DNA from: Heliobacterium mobile
GTDB taxonomy: Bacteria; Bacillota; Desulfitobacteriia; Heliobacteriales; Heliobacteriaceae
DNA: 64,000 nucleotides
Assembly (NCBI RefSeq): GCF_009720735.1
Contig: NZ_WNKU01000005.1
Span: 62,001-126,000 of the forward strand
Direction of reading: 5' to 3'
How positions within the stretch are numbered: the first letter of the stretch is position 1; each line of letters starts with the position of its first letter. The notes beneath the pieces are model-generated. The model was not told the DNA's origin. It did not search any database and saw nothing but the letters and a program-made list of their open reading frames with translations. Positions 35,420-44,645 of this stretch are shown in pieces. Position numbers and translations under genes: made by a program.

Positions 35420-35459
35420 CATAATTTTCCGTCGGTCATAGATTGTATGGAAAATTATG
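35420..35459. repeat. Perfect 11-base inverted repeat
   Basis: CATAATTTTCC and GGAAAATTATG are exact complements 18 bases apart, ending 29 bases before the next start. There is no T run, so an operator or leader hairpin is more likely than a terminator. Confidence 0.5.
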
Positions 35460-35487
35460 AACGTCTCGTTCTTCTGGAGGTGAAGTG

Positions 35488-36537
35488 ATGGTACGGAAAC
35501 AAGGCGCGCGGCGCCGAAAAAATAAACAAAAAGCTCGAGTGGGAAACCAAAAAAGCGGGATTTCCCAACAGGTCCGGCACAGGGAAAATAGGGAAGTCAG
35601 AAAGAAAAGAAATCCGAAGGGTCGGAAAAAGACGTCAAGGTCAGTAAAGGCATTAAAGGCGAAAAAAAAGCCTTCTGTGACACCTCCATGGCCGCTGGAG
35701 GAGAACGATGACACCGTAAACGAATCGGTGGAAACGAAAGCAGAGGGAGGTTCGAGTCTCAGTTCACTCTTTTCCCTCTTTGGCCTTGGAAATAAAGAAC
35801 AAGAAGATGAAAAGGGAACGAACGACAAGGAATCAGGTGATATCGATAGTCCCGCTGGTTCGGACAATTCCGATGGGCCCTATAGTTCCAACAGTGACAA
35901 GGACAAAGAGAAAGAAGCTTCTCCAGTGACCAGGCAAAGAGGTATCCGAACAAAGAAATCAGCTTCAGCAACGAAAAATAGTGGTTCCAAATCAAACGCA
36001 GAAGACGATCCGATTGCCGCGACTCTTCCCGTACTCGCCAATTTATTTAACGGATTAAAAGGAGCAGAAGGGGACTCAGATCCTTCCGGTGACAGCGATT
36101 CCTTATCCCTAATTAAAAATTTGATGGCAAAAGGCCTCGATCTGAATGCTGTCGGCGGTGAGATTCAAAAGCTTAGAGGCAACGTAGAGAAGATGGAGAC
36201 TGTTATGAAGGAAGCCGATGGTGCGATCGATTCCATTGTACGAACGATGGGTTATTTTGGCGTAAAGCCGAAGCGGGGCGGATGGGCTTGGAAGCGTATG
36301 CAGAAGTTGCGTCAGCAAGAGGCGCAAGCAGCCAAAGCCAACGCCGCCGGAACGGGAGCAGGAGGATTAGATCTGGGAGCCATGATGAACTTAGCTTCCA
36401 TGTTTATGCCCGGTCTTGGCGGCGGAGGAGGTTCGGGCGGATCATCCGGGATTATGGGCCTGGCCAGCAGTCTCTTAAAGATGCCGGCTGCCCAGAATCT
36501 GCTCATCGATGGGATCGCTAAATTTTTGAAAAAGTAA
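35488..36537 (+). CDS. Low-complexity protein with basic head and glycine-rich tail
   Basis: About 349 residues with four zones: a very basic start (lysine and arginine to about 65), an acidic serine-rich middle (70-170), a helical zone (175-275, with LSLIKNLMAKGLDLNAVGGEIQ) and an alanine/glycine tail (GGGGGSGGSSG, ending LLIDGIAKFLKK). No catalytic motif. It resembles spore-associated low-complexity proteins of Firmicutes only in style; no family assigned. Strong GGAGGTGA before GTG (35485) or ATG (35488). Confidence 0.7.
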   Translation: MVRKQGARRRKNKQKARVGNQKSGISQQVRHRENREVRKKRNPKGRKKTSRSVKALKAKKKPSVTPPWPLEENDDTVNESVETKAEGGSSLSSLFSLFGLGNKEQEDEKGTNDKESGDIDSPAGSDNSDGPYSSNSDKDKEKEASPVTRQRGIRTKKSASATKNSGSKSNAEDDPIAATLPVLANLFNGLKGAEGDSDPSGDSDSLSLIKNLMAKGLDLNAVGGEIQKLRGNVEKMETVMKEADGAIDSIVRTMGYFGVKPKRGGWAWKRMQKLRQQEAQAAKANAAGTGAGGLDLGAMMNLASMFMPGLGGGGGSGGSSGIMGLASSLLKMPAAQNLLIDGIAKFLKK

Positions 36538-36760
36538 CCCACTATCAAAGGCCACCCCGAAAGGAAAGGCAAAACGATAGTCATATGAAATGAACGAGGC
36601 GGAACATGACGGCAGCTTTGAGACAGCGAGACTGTCTCTTTTTACATTAATTTTTCATATCTTGATAAGGAATAGCTTTACAGGGATCTGCGCTAGTAAT
36701 TATACTAACAATATATTATTTTACATTTGTATAAACGTTTGTATCACAAGGAGGCCTACG

Positions 36761-38755
36761 ATGATCCAGGGCTCAAAGTGGTCTTTAAGTCGTAAGATGG
36801 TGCTGTTGATTTTATTGGTACTCGTCTTACCCATCGCGACTATTGGTCTGTACCTTTATGCCAACGTGACCCATGAGATGCTGGGCATCGAAAAAGAACG
36901 AACCACCAATTCCACGCGGGCGGCCAAAAGCCTGATTGATAAAATGGGCAGCCGGTTGATGGACGCGATGAAACCGAACGCCTACTGGGAAGACAATCAT
37001 AAAGCCGTCGACGACAGGGATATTGCCTGGATCGAAGAAAACATCAACGTCATGACGGGTGTGGTCTCCAATCTTCACATTATCTGTACGACCGATCTCG
37101 AAGGAAACGTGTTAAGCCAGGTCGGTGATGTAAAAGAATTTTCCAGAAAGATGGCTGTTCCGGCGATCTCCGACAGACTGAAAAAGGAGTCCAGTTTTTC
37201 CGGTCTAGTCCTCACCTCGAAAGGATTAGCGATGGTGGCCGTCTCGAAAATTACCGATGAGCAGGGTCAGGCGACGCCGACAGGCGTACTGATCTTTGGA
37301 CGGATCCTCGATAACAAAGCCTTGGAAGAGATCAAAGCCACCCTGCAGGAAGATGTAGTCCTCCTGACCAGTTCAGATCTATGTTTAACTACGACGGAAG
37401 AAGTAGCGCCAGAGAAGTTAAAAGGGTATATGCCTGTACTCATGGAACCATCCGCTGTAGATGTCTTTGAATCGACAGTTAAAAATAATTTGCTAACGTC
37501 ACAAGTACTCTCCCCTTTTACCGACATCGGCGGTACCCCTTTAGGAGTCATCTATATCGGTCATGTGGCTGAAGCGAACAGCCGAGTGGCCAGCCAACTA
37601 AAAGCGACTAGCCTAATGGCTGGCGCTGTGATCGCTCTCTTGCTTTTCGTCGTCATCATGCTTCTTCGCCGGCAGATCGTCAAACCGATAGACATGATGG
37701 CTGTAAATGCGAAAGAAATAGCTGACGGGACTTTAAGTCAGCCTCTCGAACCTGAACTTGTCCGACGGAACGATGAAATAGGCCAATTGGCTCAAGCTTT
37801 TGAGTTAATGCGGGCCAACCTAAGGGAACTCATTGAAGGTGTATCCAACGTATCAGCTTCCGTGGCCGGGCTATCGAAGGAACTGTCCCTGTCTGCCCAA
37901 GACACAGACAAGGCCTCGAACCAAGTGGCGCAAGCGATCAAAGAGGTGGCCGATGGTGCGGCCTATCAGTCGGAACATGTAGCATCAATCTTGAAAATGA
38001 TGAAGAATACGGAAGAACAGGTGGAGATGGGGCAACAAGAAGCGTTGAAGACGGCCGAAAATGCCCTAGCTTCTACCGAGGCGGCTCATCAAGGCCAAAT
38101 GGTGATGACCACGGCTATGACTGGATTAGGCCGGGTAAAAGAGACTGTCGAGGCTGCTACCCAATCAATCCAAAGACTGATGGTCCGTTCGGGAGAAATC
38201 AGCGATATTGTTACTATCATCAGCGACATCTCCAATCAGACGAACCTGCTGGCCTTAAACGCGGCGATCGAGGCAGCCCGAGCCGGAGAGCAGGGCCGGG
38301 GATTTGCTGTCGTGGCAGAGGAAGTGCGTAAATTAGCCGAAGAGTCTAAAGGATCAGCAGAGAAGATCACCCGGTTAATTCAAGACATCCTTGCTGAAAC
38401 GGCAGAGACGGTCCGGGCCATGGAGTCGAACCGTGAAGCTGTTGACGGGCAGGTCGGAGTGATCCACCAGAGCGAACGTGCTTTAGTCACTATGGTTGCC
38501 AAAGTCGAACAGACAGAAGCCGACTCCCAGAAAATACGCGAGATATTTGGCACGCTGAAGGGGAATGCCATCCGCGTTCTTGACTCACTAAAAAGTGTGG
38601 CTGACATCACAGACGAATCCGCTGCCGCTTCAGAACACGTGGCTGCAGCTGCCGAAGAACAGTCGGCTACGGTGGAGACTATCGCGGAAAACTCGGTAAA
38701 GCTGGCCGCACTGGCGGAGCGGATGCGGCAAGACATAAGCAAGTTTGAACTTTAA
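36761..38755 (+). CDS. Membrane chemoreceptor with CHASE4 sensor
   Basis: 664 residues from ATG at 36761 after AAGGAGG; the frame opens further upstream but without a site. Membrane helix 15-36, an outside CHASE4-type domain 40-285 ([40 protein letters not shown]), second helix 288-310, HAMP about 312-365, and an MA domain with [20 protein letters not shown]. The ligand is unknown. Ends in an 18-pair terminator. Confidence 0.92.
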   Translation: MIQGSKWSLSRKMVLLILLVLVLPIATIGLYLYANVTHEMLGIEKERTTNSTRAAKSLIDKMGSRLMDAMKPNAYWEDNHKAVDDRDIAWIEENINVMTGVVSNLHIICTTDLEGNVLSQVGDVKEFSRKMAVPAISDRLKKESSFSGLVLTSKGLAMVAVSKITDEQGQATPTGVLIFGRILDNKALEEIKATLQEDVVLLTSSDLCLTTTEEVAPEKLKGYMPVLMEPSAVDVFESTVKNNLLTSQVLSPFTDIGGTPLGVIYIGHVAEANSRVASQLKATSLMAGAVIALLLFVVIMLLRRQIVKPIDMMAVNAKEIADGTLSQPLEPELVRRNDEIGQLAQAFELMRANLRELIEGVSNVSASVAGLSKELSLSAQDTDKASNQVAQAIKEVADGAAYQSEHVASILKMMKNTEEQVEMGQQEALKTAENALASTEAAHQGQMVMTTAMTGLGRVKETVEAATQSIQRLMVRSGEISDIVTIISDISNQTNLLALNAAIEAARAGEQGRGFAVVAEEVRKLAEESKGSAEKITRLIQDILAETAETVRAMESNREAVDGQVGVIHQSERALVTMVAKVEQTEADSQKIREIFGTLKGNAIRVLDSLKSVADITDESAAASEHVAAAAEEQSATVETIAENSVKLAALAERMRQDISKFEL

Positions 38756-38793
38756 AACCACAAGCCACCTCTTATGAGGTGGCTTGTGGTTTT
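38754..38793. terminator. Bidirectional terminator, 18-pair stem
   Basis: AAAACCACAAGCCACCTC and its exact complement enclose TTAT. It ends both the chemoreceptor gene and the - strand MacAB operon; the right half codes for the last residues of the small membrane protein at 38772. Confidence 0.95.
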
Positions 38794-38939
38794 CTGCGGA
38801 AGCGGATTTTACGGAAGCGGAACCCCTGTGGCCGGCGTGAAAACTTGTCCAAACTCTTATCGCCCATGATCATTCCAAGGGCAACTCCGGTGAGCAATAA
38901 CCCTAGTGAGCCAAAGAGACCCCGAAACATTCTGCCCAT
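38772..38939 (-). CDS. Small membrane protein at the end of the MacAB-like operon
   Basis: 55 residues: MGRMFRGLFGSLGLLLTGVA, a helix that continues to about residue 25, then a strongly basic tail (FSRRPQGFRFRKIRFRRKPQ). ATG follows GGAGGTG by eight bases. Its stop lies inside the shared terminator. Its size, position and ribosome site make it a likely last member of the operon; function unknown. Confidence 0.65.
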   Translation of the reverse strand: MGRMFRGLFGSLGLLLTGVALGMIMGDKSLDKFSRRPQGFRFRKIRFRRKPQATS

Positions 38940-38978
38940 CCTGCACACCTCCGAAGATAGTATGCAGAGGATGCGGAA

Positions 38979-39248
38979 TTATATGAACTGCCGGGGAATT
39001 TCCAAGCGCCGGTCGCTGCCGCATTGAGGGCAGACGAATAGGTGTACACAATCATGGGAACTGGCTTGTTGAAGAACTTCTCGGCTCATGTCTCCGTCAA
39101 GTTCGTCGTCGATATCATAGGGGCTGTAGGGTTGAGCGAAATCTTCCAGCCGCCCTCGATCTTCCATGAGGGTGCTGCACCGTCGACAGGGGACGGAGAT
39201 ACGGGCAATTCCGTTGCAAGCGGGGCATATCCATTCCATCACATTCAT
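38979..39248 (-). CDS. Zinc-ribbon protein
   Basis: 86 to 89 residues, depending on which of two nearby ATG codons is used. Three CxxC pairs (WICPACNG, VPCRRCSTL, FVCPQCGSD) can bind zinc; an acidic middle (DIDDELDGD) separates them. Soluble. Starts at the end of the MacB-like gene and is co-transcribed. Such ribbons often act as small regulators or assembly factors; no specific role is evident. Confidence 0.75.
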   Translation of the reverse strand: MNVMEWICPACNGIARISVPCRRCSTLMEDRGRLEDFAQPYSPYDIDDELDGDMSREVLQQASSHDCVHLFVCPQCGSDRRLEIPRQFI

Positions 39249-39249
39249 C

Positions 39250-40455
39250 CTATTCGTAGCGCAGAGCGCTGATGGGATCCAGTCGAGATGCTTGTCGGGC
39301 AGGATAAAGACCGAAGATTAAACCGATACCGGTTGCACAGAGAATACCCAGCAGGAAGGCTTCCATAGATATGTTGCTAAACCAACTGCCGGTTGTTTTC
39401 CAACCGGCCCAGAAGATGAGGCCGTTGATGGTGACGAGAGAGAACAGGGAACCAAGTACGCCGCCGATAGCCCCTAAAAAGAGTGCCTCCAGTAAAAATT
39501 GAGCCATCACCTGATTCGGTGTTGCTCCTAAGGCCCGGCGGATACCGATCTCTCGGGTTCGTTCCCGAACGGAGACCAGCATGATGTTCATGATACCGAT
39601 CCCTCCGACAGCGAGAGAGACCGAAGCAATACAGGTGAGAAAGGTTGTCAACGTTCCCAGGATCTTTTCACTGACCTTCAAAGCGTCATTTTGTGAAAAG
39701 ACTTGAATGTCCTTTTGGGGATGGGTTTTCGCGAGGACCGATAAAATGCGCTCCCGGATAAGAGATACTTTCTCAGGTTCATCGGCACGCACGAAAATGA
39801 CACCAATGTTGCGAAAGCCGGAGATATCCTGAACAACTGTAACTGGTGCCACGACGACTTGATCTCGGTCGTGGCCCAAGGTTCGTCCTTTTTCCTTCAA
39901 CGTGCCAATCACTTGAAAGGTGGTCCCGTTAAGCCGAATCGTATGTCCTTCGGCATCGCCGTTGCCAAAAAGCTGAGCTTTAGTTTTCGCACCCAAAAGA
40001 ACGACACGTCGGTGAGCCATAACTTCACTGGACTGAAAAAAGCGTCCCCCGGCCAGTTCATAGTTTTGCACCTGCAGGAAATCAGCTGTGTCGCCGTAGA
40101 GAGTGACATTGAGACTATTGTGGTTTGTCTCTGCCCGGGCTGGAATGGTTAAATTTGCATTGACTGTTTCGACGCCGTTGATCGTCTTTAATCGCTCCGC
40201 ATCTCGCAATGTCAGGTTCATTTTGATGAACCCCGGCCCATGTCCTCCGTCATCTCGACCGGGCATGACCATGAGCAAGCCTGAACCCAACTCAGATATT
40301 TGCCCAGATACTTGTCGACGGACTGTATCTCCCAGAGACATGAGGGTAACTACAGCAAAAATGCCGATGACGATGCCAAGCACCGTTAGCGCTGAGCGCA
40401 GACGGTGAGCGATCAAGCCCTCGAAGGCCATCAGAATAAACTCACGCAGGTTCAC
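39250..40455 (-). CDS. MacB-type ABC transporter permease
   Basis: 401 residues: N-terminal helix 18-40 (HRLRSALTVLGIVIGIFAVV), periplasmic-like domain 45-265, then helices near 275-300, 325-350 and 365-385, ending FGLYPARQASRLDPISALRYE. The motif RTREIGIRRALGATP before the third helix is diagnostic. Forms a tripartite-like efflux unit with the adaptor and ATPase upstream in the operon. Confidence 0.93.
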   Translation of the reverse strand: MNLREFILMAFEGLIAHRLRSALTVLGIVIGIFAVVTLMSLGDTVRRQVSGQISELGSGLLMVMPGRDDGGHGPGFIKMNLTLRDAERLKTINGVETVNANLTIPARAETNHNSLNVTLYGDTADFLQVQNYELAGGRFFQSSEVMAHRRVVLLGAKTKAQLFGNGDAEGHTIRLNGTTFQVIGTLKEKGRTLGHDRDQVVVAPVTVVQDISGFRNIGVIFVRADEPEKVSLIRERILSVLAKTHPQKDIQVFSQNDALKVSEKILGTLTTFLTCIASVSLAVGGIGIMNIMLVSVRERTREIGIRRALGATPNQVMAQFLLEALFLGAIGGVLGSLFSLVTINGLIFWAGWKTTGSWFSNISMEAFLLGILCATGIGLIFGLYPARQASRLDPISALRYE

Positions 40456-41192
40456 ACCAGTCTCCCGTCCTTTATGGTGATGATCCGGTCAGCCCAGCGG
40501 GCCACATCAGGGTCATGGGTCACCACAATGATCGTTTTCCCCTCTCGGTGCAGCGTGGAAAATAAGCGAAGAATATCTTTGCCTGTGCGTTGATCCAGGT
40601 TGCCTGTTGGTTCATCGGCGAGAATCAAAGCCGGTTCAAGAGCCAATGCCCGGGCGATACCGACGCGCTGTCGCTCGCCGCCAGAAAGTTCATTGGGACG
40701 ATGGTGAAGACGGTGGCCCAATCCGACGCGCTCTAAGAGATCTTTGGACCGTTCCCGGCGATCTTCGGTAGAGACACCGCCATAGAGCATGGGGATTTCT
40801 ACATTGCGCCAAGCCGTCAAGCGAGGCAGTAGATGGAAGGACTGAAAGACAAAGCCGATGGTTCGGTTGCGCACCTTGCATAAGTCCCGCTCAGCTAATT
40901 CGTCCACGTCTTGATCGGCCAACCGGTATCGTCCCCGGCTGGGTCGATCCATACAGCCGATGATGTTCATCAAGGTCGATTTACCGCTTCCCGAAGGCCC
41001 CATAATGGATAGGGCCTCTCCCGGTCGGACCTGCAAGTCGATTCCTTGCAGCACCCGAAGGATCTGAGAACCATAGGGAAAATCTTTCCCTACCCCTTGT
41101 ATGTCGATGAGCGGTTGCTCCACGGCAGTCCTCCTATTTGAAGTGCTCAATTTAACCGGTTCAGGTGGTAGAAGGTTTCTCTGTACGCTCAT
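40452..41192 (-). CDS. MacB-type ABC transporter ATPase
   Basis: 246 residues with Walker [11 protein letters not shown]-loop [14 protein letters not shown], signature [17 protein letters not shown] and Walker [17 protein letters not shown] overlaps at both ends link it to the adaptor and permease genes. In Gram-positive bacteria ATPase and permease are separate, unlike the fused MacB of enterobacteria. Confidence 0.95.
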   Translation of the reverse strand: MSVQRNLLPPEPVKLSTSNRRTAVEQPLIDIQGVGKDFPYGSQILRVLQGIDLQVRPGEALSIMGPSGSGKSTLMNIIGCMDRPSRGRYRLADQDVDELAERDLCKVRNRTIGFVFQSFHLLPRLTAWRNVEIPMLYGGVSTEDRRERSKDLLERVGLGHRLHHRPNELSGGERQRVGIARALALEPALILADEPTGNLDQRTGKDILRLFSTLHREGKTIIVVTHDPDVARWADRIITIKDGRLV

Positions 41193-42076
41193 GTTTTCGT
41201 CCTTGTTTTGGAACGAACGCTTTGACCGGATGTCAATTGCACACCATGGGGGATGATCACCCGGTCGCCTGGTTGCAGGCCTGATAAGACCTGGGCATAG
41301 TTGTCATCGCGCAGTCCCACATCGACCTTGACAGCCGCAGCCCGTCCGCCTCGGAGAGCATAGACATAGGTATCGCCCCCTGTGTCCCAGAGCGAGTCTA
41401 CGCTCACCCGCACGGCATCTTCTGTCTCCTCCAGGATGACCCGACCTTCCGCTGTCATACCCACATACAATTTCACCTGTGGCGGTACACTGAGCAGGAC
41501 TCGAAAACCTTTATTCCCCTCATGGTCCCGGCTCACCATTCGAGATATGTTGAGGACTTTTCCAGTGAAGGTCTCACCAGAATAACCGGTCAAGGACCAC
41601 AGCACAGGTTGACCTTGACTCAGCTTCAATACATCGGTCTCGTCCACCATGGCTTGAATGACTAAGTCTGAAGGATCTGCCACCTCTGCCAAAGGGGTGC
41701 CGGGAGGGACCCAGCTACCGTTGACCACTTTCTTTTCGATCAATTGTCCTGCAATCGAACTCGTCAGAGACTGTCCGCCAACCTGTGCGACGGCTTCGTT
41801 CGCCGATACCCGCTGTCCCTCCTCGACGAGCCACTCAATCGGTCCAGGGAGTGAGGAAAAGATGGTGATCTGCCGCTTCGTCTTCACCTCACCGCTGATC
41901 CAAAGATCTTTCTGCACCGGGCCTTGATCGACAGCGACTGTTTCCACCTCCGTCGGTCCAGGCAACAAGTACCAGACTGTCAACAACAGGGCTAAAAGGA
42001 CAAGCCCTCCAATCGAAGCCCGTGATGAGGGAAGCTGTTGAGGCTTGTATTTGAGCCAGATCTTGCCTACATTCAC
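41189..42076 (-). CDS. MacA-like membrane fusion (adaptor) protein
   Basis: 295 residues from GTG at 42076 after GGAGGTGC. Starts further upstream are ruled out by a terminator lying at 42099-42139. A membrane helix (about 22-42) is followed by a lipoyl/barrel-sandwich domain (VSANEAVAQVGGQSLTSSIAG) and beta-barrel (MVDETDVLKLSQGQPVLWSL) and a C-terminal domain. First gene of the efflux operon. It lacks the long helical hairpin of MacA, as usual in Firmicutes. Confidence 0.88.
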   Translation of the reverse strand: MNVGKIWLKYKPQQLPSSRASIGGLVLLALLLTVWYLLPGPTEVETVAVDQGPVQKDLWISGEVKTKRQITIFSSLPGPIEWLVEEGQRVSANEAVAQVGGQSLTSSIAGQLIEKKVVNGSWVPPGTPLAEVADPSDLVIQAMVDETDVLKLSQGQPVLWSLTGYSGETFTGKVLNISRMVSRDHEGNKGFRVLLSVPPQVKLYVGMTAEGRVILEETEDAVRVSVDSLWDTGGDTYVYALRGGRAAAVKVDVGLRDDNYAQVLSGLQPGDRVIIPHGVQLTSGQSVRSKTRTKT

Positions 42077-42098
42077 GAAAGCACCTCCTATGAAAAAG

Positions 42099-42139
42099 AA
42101 AATACCAAAGGACCTAAGAAAGGTACCTTTGGTATTTTT
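42099..42139 (-). terminator. Terminator between the methyltransferase and efflux operon
   Basis: AAAATACCAAAGG pairs with CCTTTGGTATTTT across a 15-base region; it separates the two - strand units. Confidence 0.85.
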
Positions 42140-42166
42140 GCCTAATTTTTTCAATTCTATGAGCGA

Positions 42167-43345
42167 CTAACGCAATCGCAGCTGATGTAATCCCAGCAGC
42201 GAATCAGTATAAATACCTTTGGACTGGATCAACACCTTGAAGATTTCCCCCATTCCGCCGGGCATGAGCAGCTTTTTCAGAGCTTGCCGTTGCCGGAACT
42301 CTTGTACGGTCATCTCTGAGGTCATGGCGAAGTCATCAGGGCGCAACAAACCGGACAAGAACCACATCTGATTCGTCAGCCCGAGATTATGCCACCCCAG
42401 TTCGGTGCCGACCCTTTGCAGGGCTGTATAATCCAGATGGGCAGTCATATCTTTTTCCCCGGCCTTGGAAAGGGGAGCGGGGTCAGCCCGATGCTGGTGA
42501 TAACACATGAGGGTACCGTCCATGCGGACGTTATCGTACAGTTCCGGTGCCTGATGACCGTAATCGATCGTCAGGATGAATCCTTGCCGGAGAAGACTGT
42601 CGACGGACGAGAGCCAGTCTGTTGCGGCCATGTTTACATCTACCACCTGGCCTTCATCAAGCACGATATGCTGACCACTGATATGGCGGTCTACCCAGGA
42701 AAGCAAACGAGGATCCGATAAGGGGCCTTTTTGCCATTGAAAGGGCTCGTCCCCATCGGAGGAGTTGGTCACATATAATTCAACAAAACGGCCTTCCGTC
42801 CATTGAAGCCGGTGTACCGGTAATGCGTCAAGAAACTCGTTTGTCAGTACACAGCCGCAGATGCCTGTAGGCAGTTCTTCCGGAGAAGACCAGCCGTAGG
42901 AACCGGCAATCGCTTGGGACGGTGCTTCGTAGATGGAGTAGGGGAGGGAGATCAGACGGTCTTCCTGCTGCCGGCGAAGGGCGGGGCTGATTTCTACCAG
43001 ATGATAGATGAGAGACTCCTTTAAGAGTCGACTGGAAATAGATTCCAAGATGGCCTGAGCGAGGATGCCTCGCCCGGGACCGAATTCCACAATATGAAAG
43101 GGGACGGGCCGTTCAAGTTTGTCCCACATCTCTTCCAATTGGCGGGCGATCAAGCGACCGAAGAGGGGACTGATCTCGGGTGAGGTGATAAAGTCCCCAG
43201 CCGGGCCCATCGGCGGTTCACCCGATGTGTAGTAGCCGTATTGATGATGGTAGAGAGCCAGGTTCATAAAGTCCCGAAAGGGAATGGGACCCTCTTTTTC
43301 TATCGTTGAGAATATCTCTTGTTGAAGCGGTGTAAGATGTGTCAT
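42167..43345 (-). CDS. MidA-type SAM-dependent methyltransferase
   Basis: 392 residues from ATG at 43345 after GAGGAGG. Matches the MidA/NDUFAF7 family: GPIPFRDFMNLALYHHQYGYY, GDFITSPEISPLFG, FGPGRGILAQAIL (SAM-binding glycine loop), LTNEFLDALPVHRL and LTIDYGHQAPELY. In mitochondria the homologue methylates a complex I subunit arginine; bacterial targets are not settled. Single gene. Confidence 0.92.
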   Translation of the reverse strand: MTHLTPLQQEIFSTIEKEGPIPFRDFMNLALYHHQYGYYTSGEPPMGPAGDFITSPEISPLFGRLIARQLEEMWDKLERPVPFHIVEFGPGRGILAQAILESISSRLLKESLIYHLVEISPALRRQQEDRLISLPYSIYEAPSQAIAGSYGWSSPEELPTGICGCVLTNEFLDALPVHRLQWTEGRFVELYVTNSSDGDEPFQWQKGPLSDPRLLSWVDRHISGQHIVLDEGQVVDVNMAATDWLSSVDSLLRQGFILTIDYGHQAPELYDNVRMDGTLMCYHQHRADPAPLSKAGEKDMTAHLDYTALQRVGTELGWHNLGLTNQMWFLSGLLRPDDFAMTSEMTVQEFRQRQALKKLLMPGGMGEIFKVLIQSKGIYTDSLLGLHQLRLR

Positions 43346-43476
43346 GGTAAGCCTCCTCGGATTCATCATACCATAGGCTGGGAGACGTCTTCATAGACGA
43401 ACAGAGGGAAAATGACAGTCACGATGATTGTAGCTGTTAAGAATTATAAAAAACCTCGTAAGAATAGTCGAGAGAC

Positions 43477-43506
43477 TTGGCAAAGATTCCTTCTGTTTGT
43501 TATGAT
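43477..43506 (+). promoter_or_regulatory. Promoter of the rubredoxin gene
   Basis: TTGGCA and TATGAT are 18 bases apart; the start codon is 27 bases downstream. Confidence 0.7.
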
Positions 43507-43533
43507 GATGCACAAGAAAGGAGTGATTTTCTG

Positions 43534-43692
43534 ATGAAAAAATATGGTTGTCTTGTTTGCGGCTATGTTTATGATCCTGCCAAAGGCGATCCCGATCACG
43601 GTATCGCTCCTGGAACCGCTTTTGAGGATCTTCCGGCTGATTGGGTTTGCCCTCTCTGCGGGGTAAGCAAAGACGAATTTGAACCTCTATAA
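43534..43692 (+). CDS. Rubredoxin
   Basis: 52 residues, exact family size. [10 protein letters not shown] and [11 protein letters not shown] give the four-cysteine iron site; [14 protein letters not shown] is the conserved middle. A cytosolic one-electron carrier, here most likely serving the rubrerythrin encoded next. ATG follows AAAGGAGTG; an in-frame upstream ATG would overlap the promoter. Confidence 0.97.
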   Translation: MKKYGCLVCGYVYDPAKGDPDHGIAPGTAFEDLPADWVCPLCGVSKDEFEPL

Positions 43693-43710
43693 GCGAATAC
43701 CTATGGGACC

Positions 43711-43749
43711 AACTGCCCTGCTGATTTCGGCGGGGCAGTTGTCTTTTTT
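43711..43749 (+). terminator. Terminator of the rubredoxin gene
   Basis: AACTGCCCTGC pairs with GCGGGGCAGTT (one G-T pair) and is followed by a T run. Confidence 0.9.
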
Positions 43750-43827
43750 ATCGGTTCACGTATAGGTTGTGCCTTTTCAGAGGATACTTAAGGGAGTCAC
43801 CGATAAGAAAAAAATTCTGAAATATGG

Positions 43828-43856
43828 TTGACAATCCCAAACTAAATAGCTATACT
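43828..43856 (+). promoter_or_regulatory. Consensus promoter of the rubrerythrin gene
   Basis: TTGACA, exactly 17 bases, TATACT: close to a perfect sigma-A promoter. Just downstream (about 43873-43889) TAATAGTTATTATTA resembles a PerR-type box, which would fit peroxide control, but the match is imperfect. Confidence 0.8.
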
Positions 43857-43907
43857 AAAAATGCATAAAATCAGTAATAGTTATTATTAACTGGAGGTAA
43901 TTCAGAT

Positions 43908-44327
43908 ATGGAAATCGTCAATGAAGTAAAACTAGGCGTCACAAAAGGCACTGTCGTAGAAGACGCCGTAAATGCCAATTTCCGCGGTGAAACGCAAGAA
44001 ACAGGTCTCTATCTAGCTATGGCTCGTCAAGCTCAACGGCAAGGTTATCCTGAAGTCGCCGAGGTATTGAAGCGGATCGCTTGGGAAGAAGCGGAACATG
44101 CGGCTCATTTCGCTGAACTGAATGGCATGATTTCCGAATCTACCAAAGAGAACATCGAAAAAATGCTGGCCGGAGAACTCGGCGCCAACAAAGGTAAAAA
44201 GATGGCCGCCACCGACGCGAAGAAAAACGATATCGACGCTGCCCACGATTTCTTCGATGAGTCCTCCAAAGACGAAGCCCGTCATGCTCAAATGCTCAAA
44301 GGCTTGCTCGACCGCTATTTCAAATAA
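43908..44327 (+). CDS. Rubrerythrin-like diiron protein without rubredoxin domain
   Basis: 139 residues forming a ferritin-like four-helix bundle with the iron ligands [31 protein letters not shown] and [20 protein letters not shown]. The C-terminal rubredoxin domain of classic rubrerythrin is absent; the free rubredoxin at 43534 can supply electrons. Function: reduction of hydrogen peroxide in the cytosol of anaerobes. Strong promoter and GGAGG site indicate high expression. Confidence 0.93.
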   Translation: MEIVNEVKLGVTKGTVVEDAVNANFRGETQETGLYLAMARQAQRQGYPEVAEVLKRIAWEEAEHAAHFAELNGMISESTKENIEKMLAGELGANKGKKMAATDAKKNDIDAAHDFFDESSKDEARHAQMLKGLLDRYFK

Positions 44328-44354
44328 TCTAAAAAAGTAAAATGTCTTAGAAAG

Positions 44355-44386
44355 AAAACAGAGCTCACCGAGGGCTCTGTTTTTTC
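44355..44386 (+). terminator. Terminator of the rubrerythrin gene
   Basis: AAAACAGAGC pairs with GCTCTGTTTT around a 9-base loop and is followed by T bases. Confidence 0.9.
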
Positions 44387-44534
44387 GTTCAAGTTTATAT
44401 TTATTCCTTCCGTGAAGAGGTATTATCGTACCGATTAGCAAAATCATTAGATGTCAAGGATTACTAGCAGAAGCCCTAACGGCTTGTAGAAACGTTTATT
44501 TCCGTCGACCCTATTGCACGTTGAGTCAAAATCT

Positions 44535-44586
44535 GAGGTGTTATGACGGAGCGAGCGATTTGGGTGGAGCGGCGTCGTGACACCTC
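44535..44586 (+). promoter_or_regulatory. Long hairpin in the leader of the PHP gene
   Basis: A continuous 14-pair helix (44535-44548 with 44573-44586, two G-T pairs) encloses a 24-base G-rich loop, about 60 bases before the start. No T run follows, so it is not a simple terminator. Apart from the terminator before it, the rest of the 318-base gap shows nothing. Confidence 0.5.
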
Positions 44587-44645
44587 GATTTACCATAAAT
44601 GTAGCGCTAAGCGTTTCGGAGAATCAACGAGGAAGGGGCATCTCT

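Noticed and set aside
36590-36760. Upstream extension of the CHASE4 receptor frame
   Set aside because: No ribosome site and it would place an unusual helix before the known membrane helix; ATG 36761 has AAGGAGG.
42077-42154. Upstream extension of the MacA-like protein
   Set aside because: The stretch includes a terminator hairpin; the GTG at 42076 has GGAGGTGC at the right distance.
43477-43533. Upstream extension of rubredoxin
   Set aside because: It overlaps the promoter and adds residues outside the family; the start at 43534 has a strong ribosome site.
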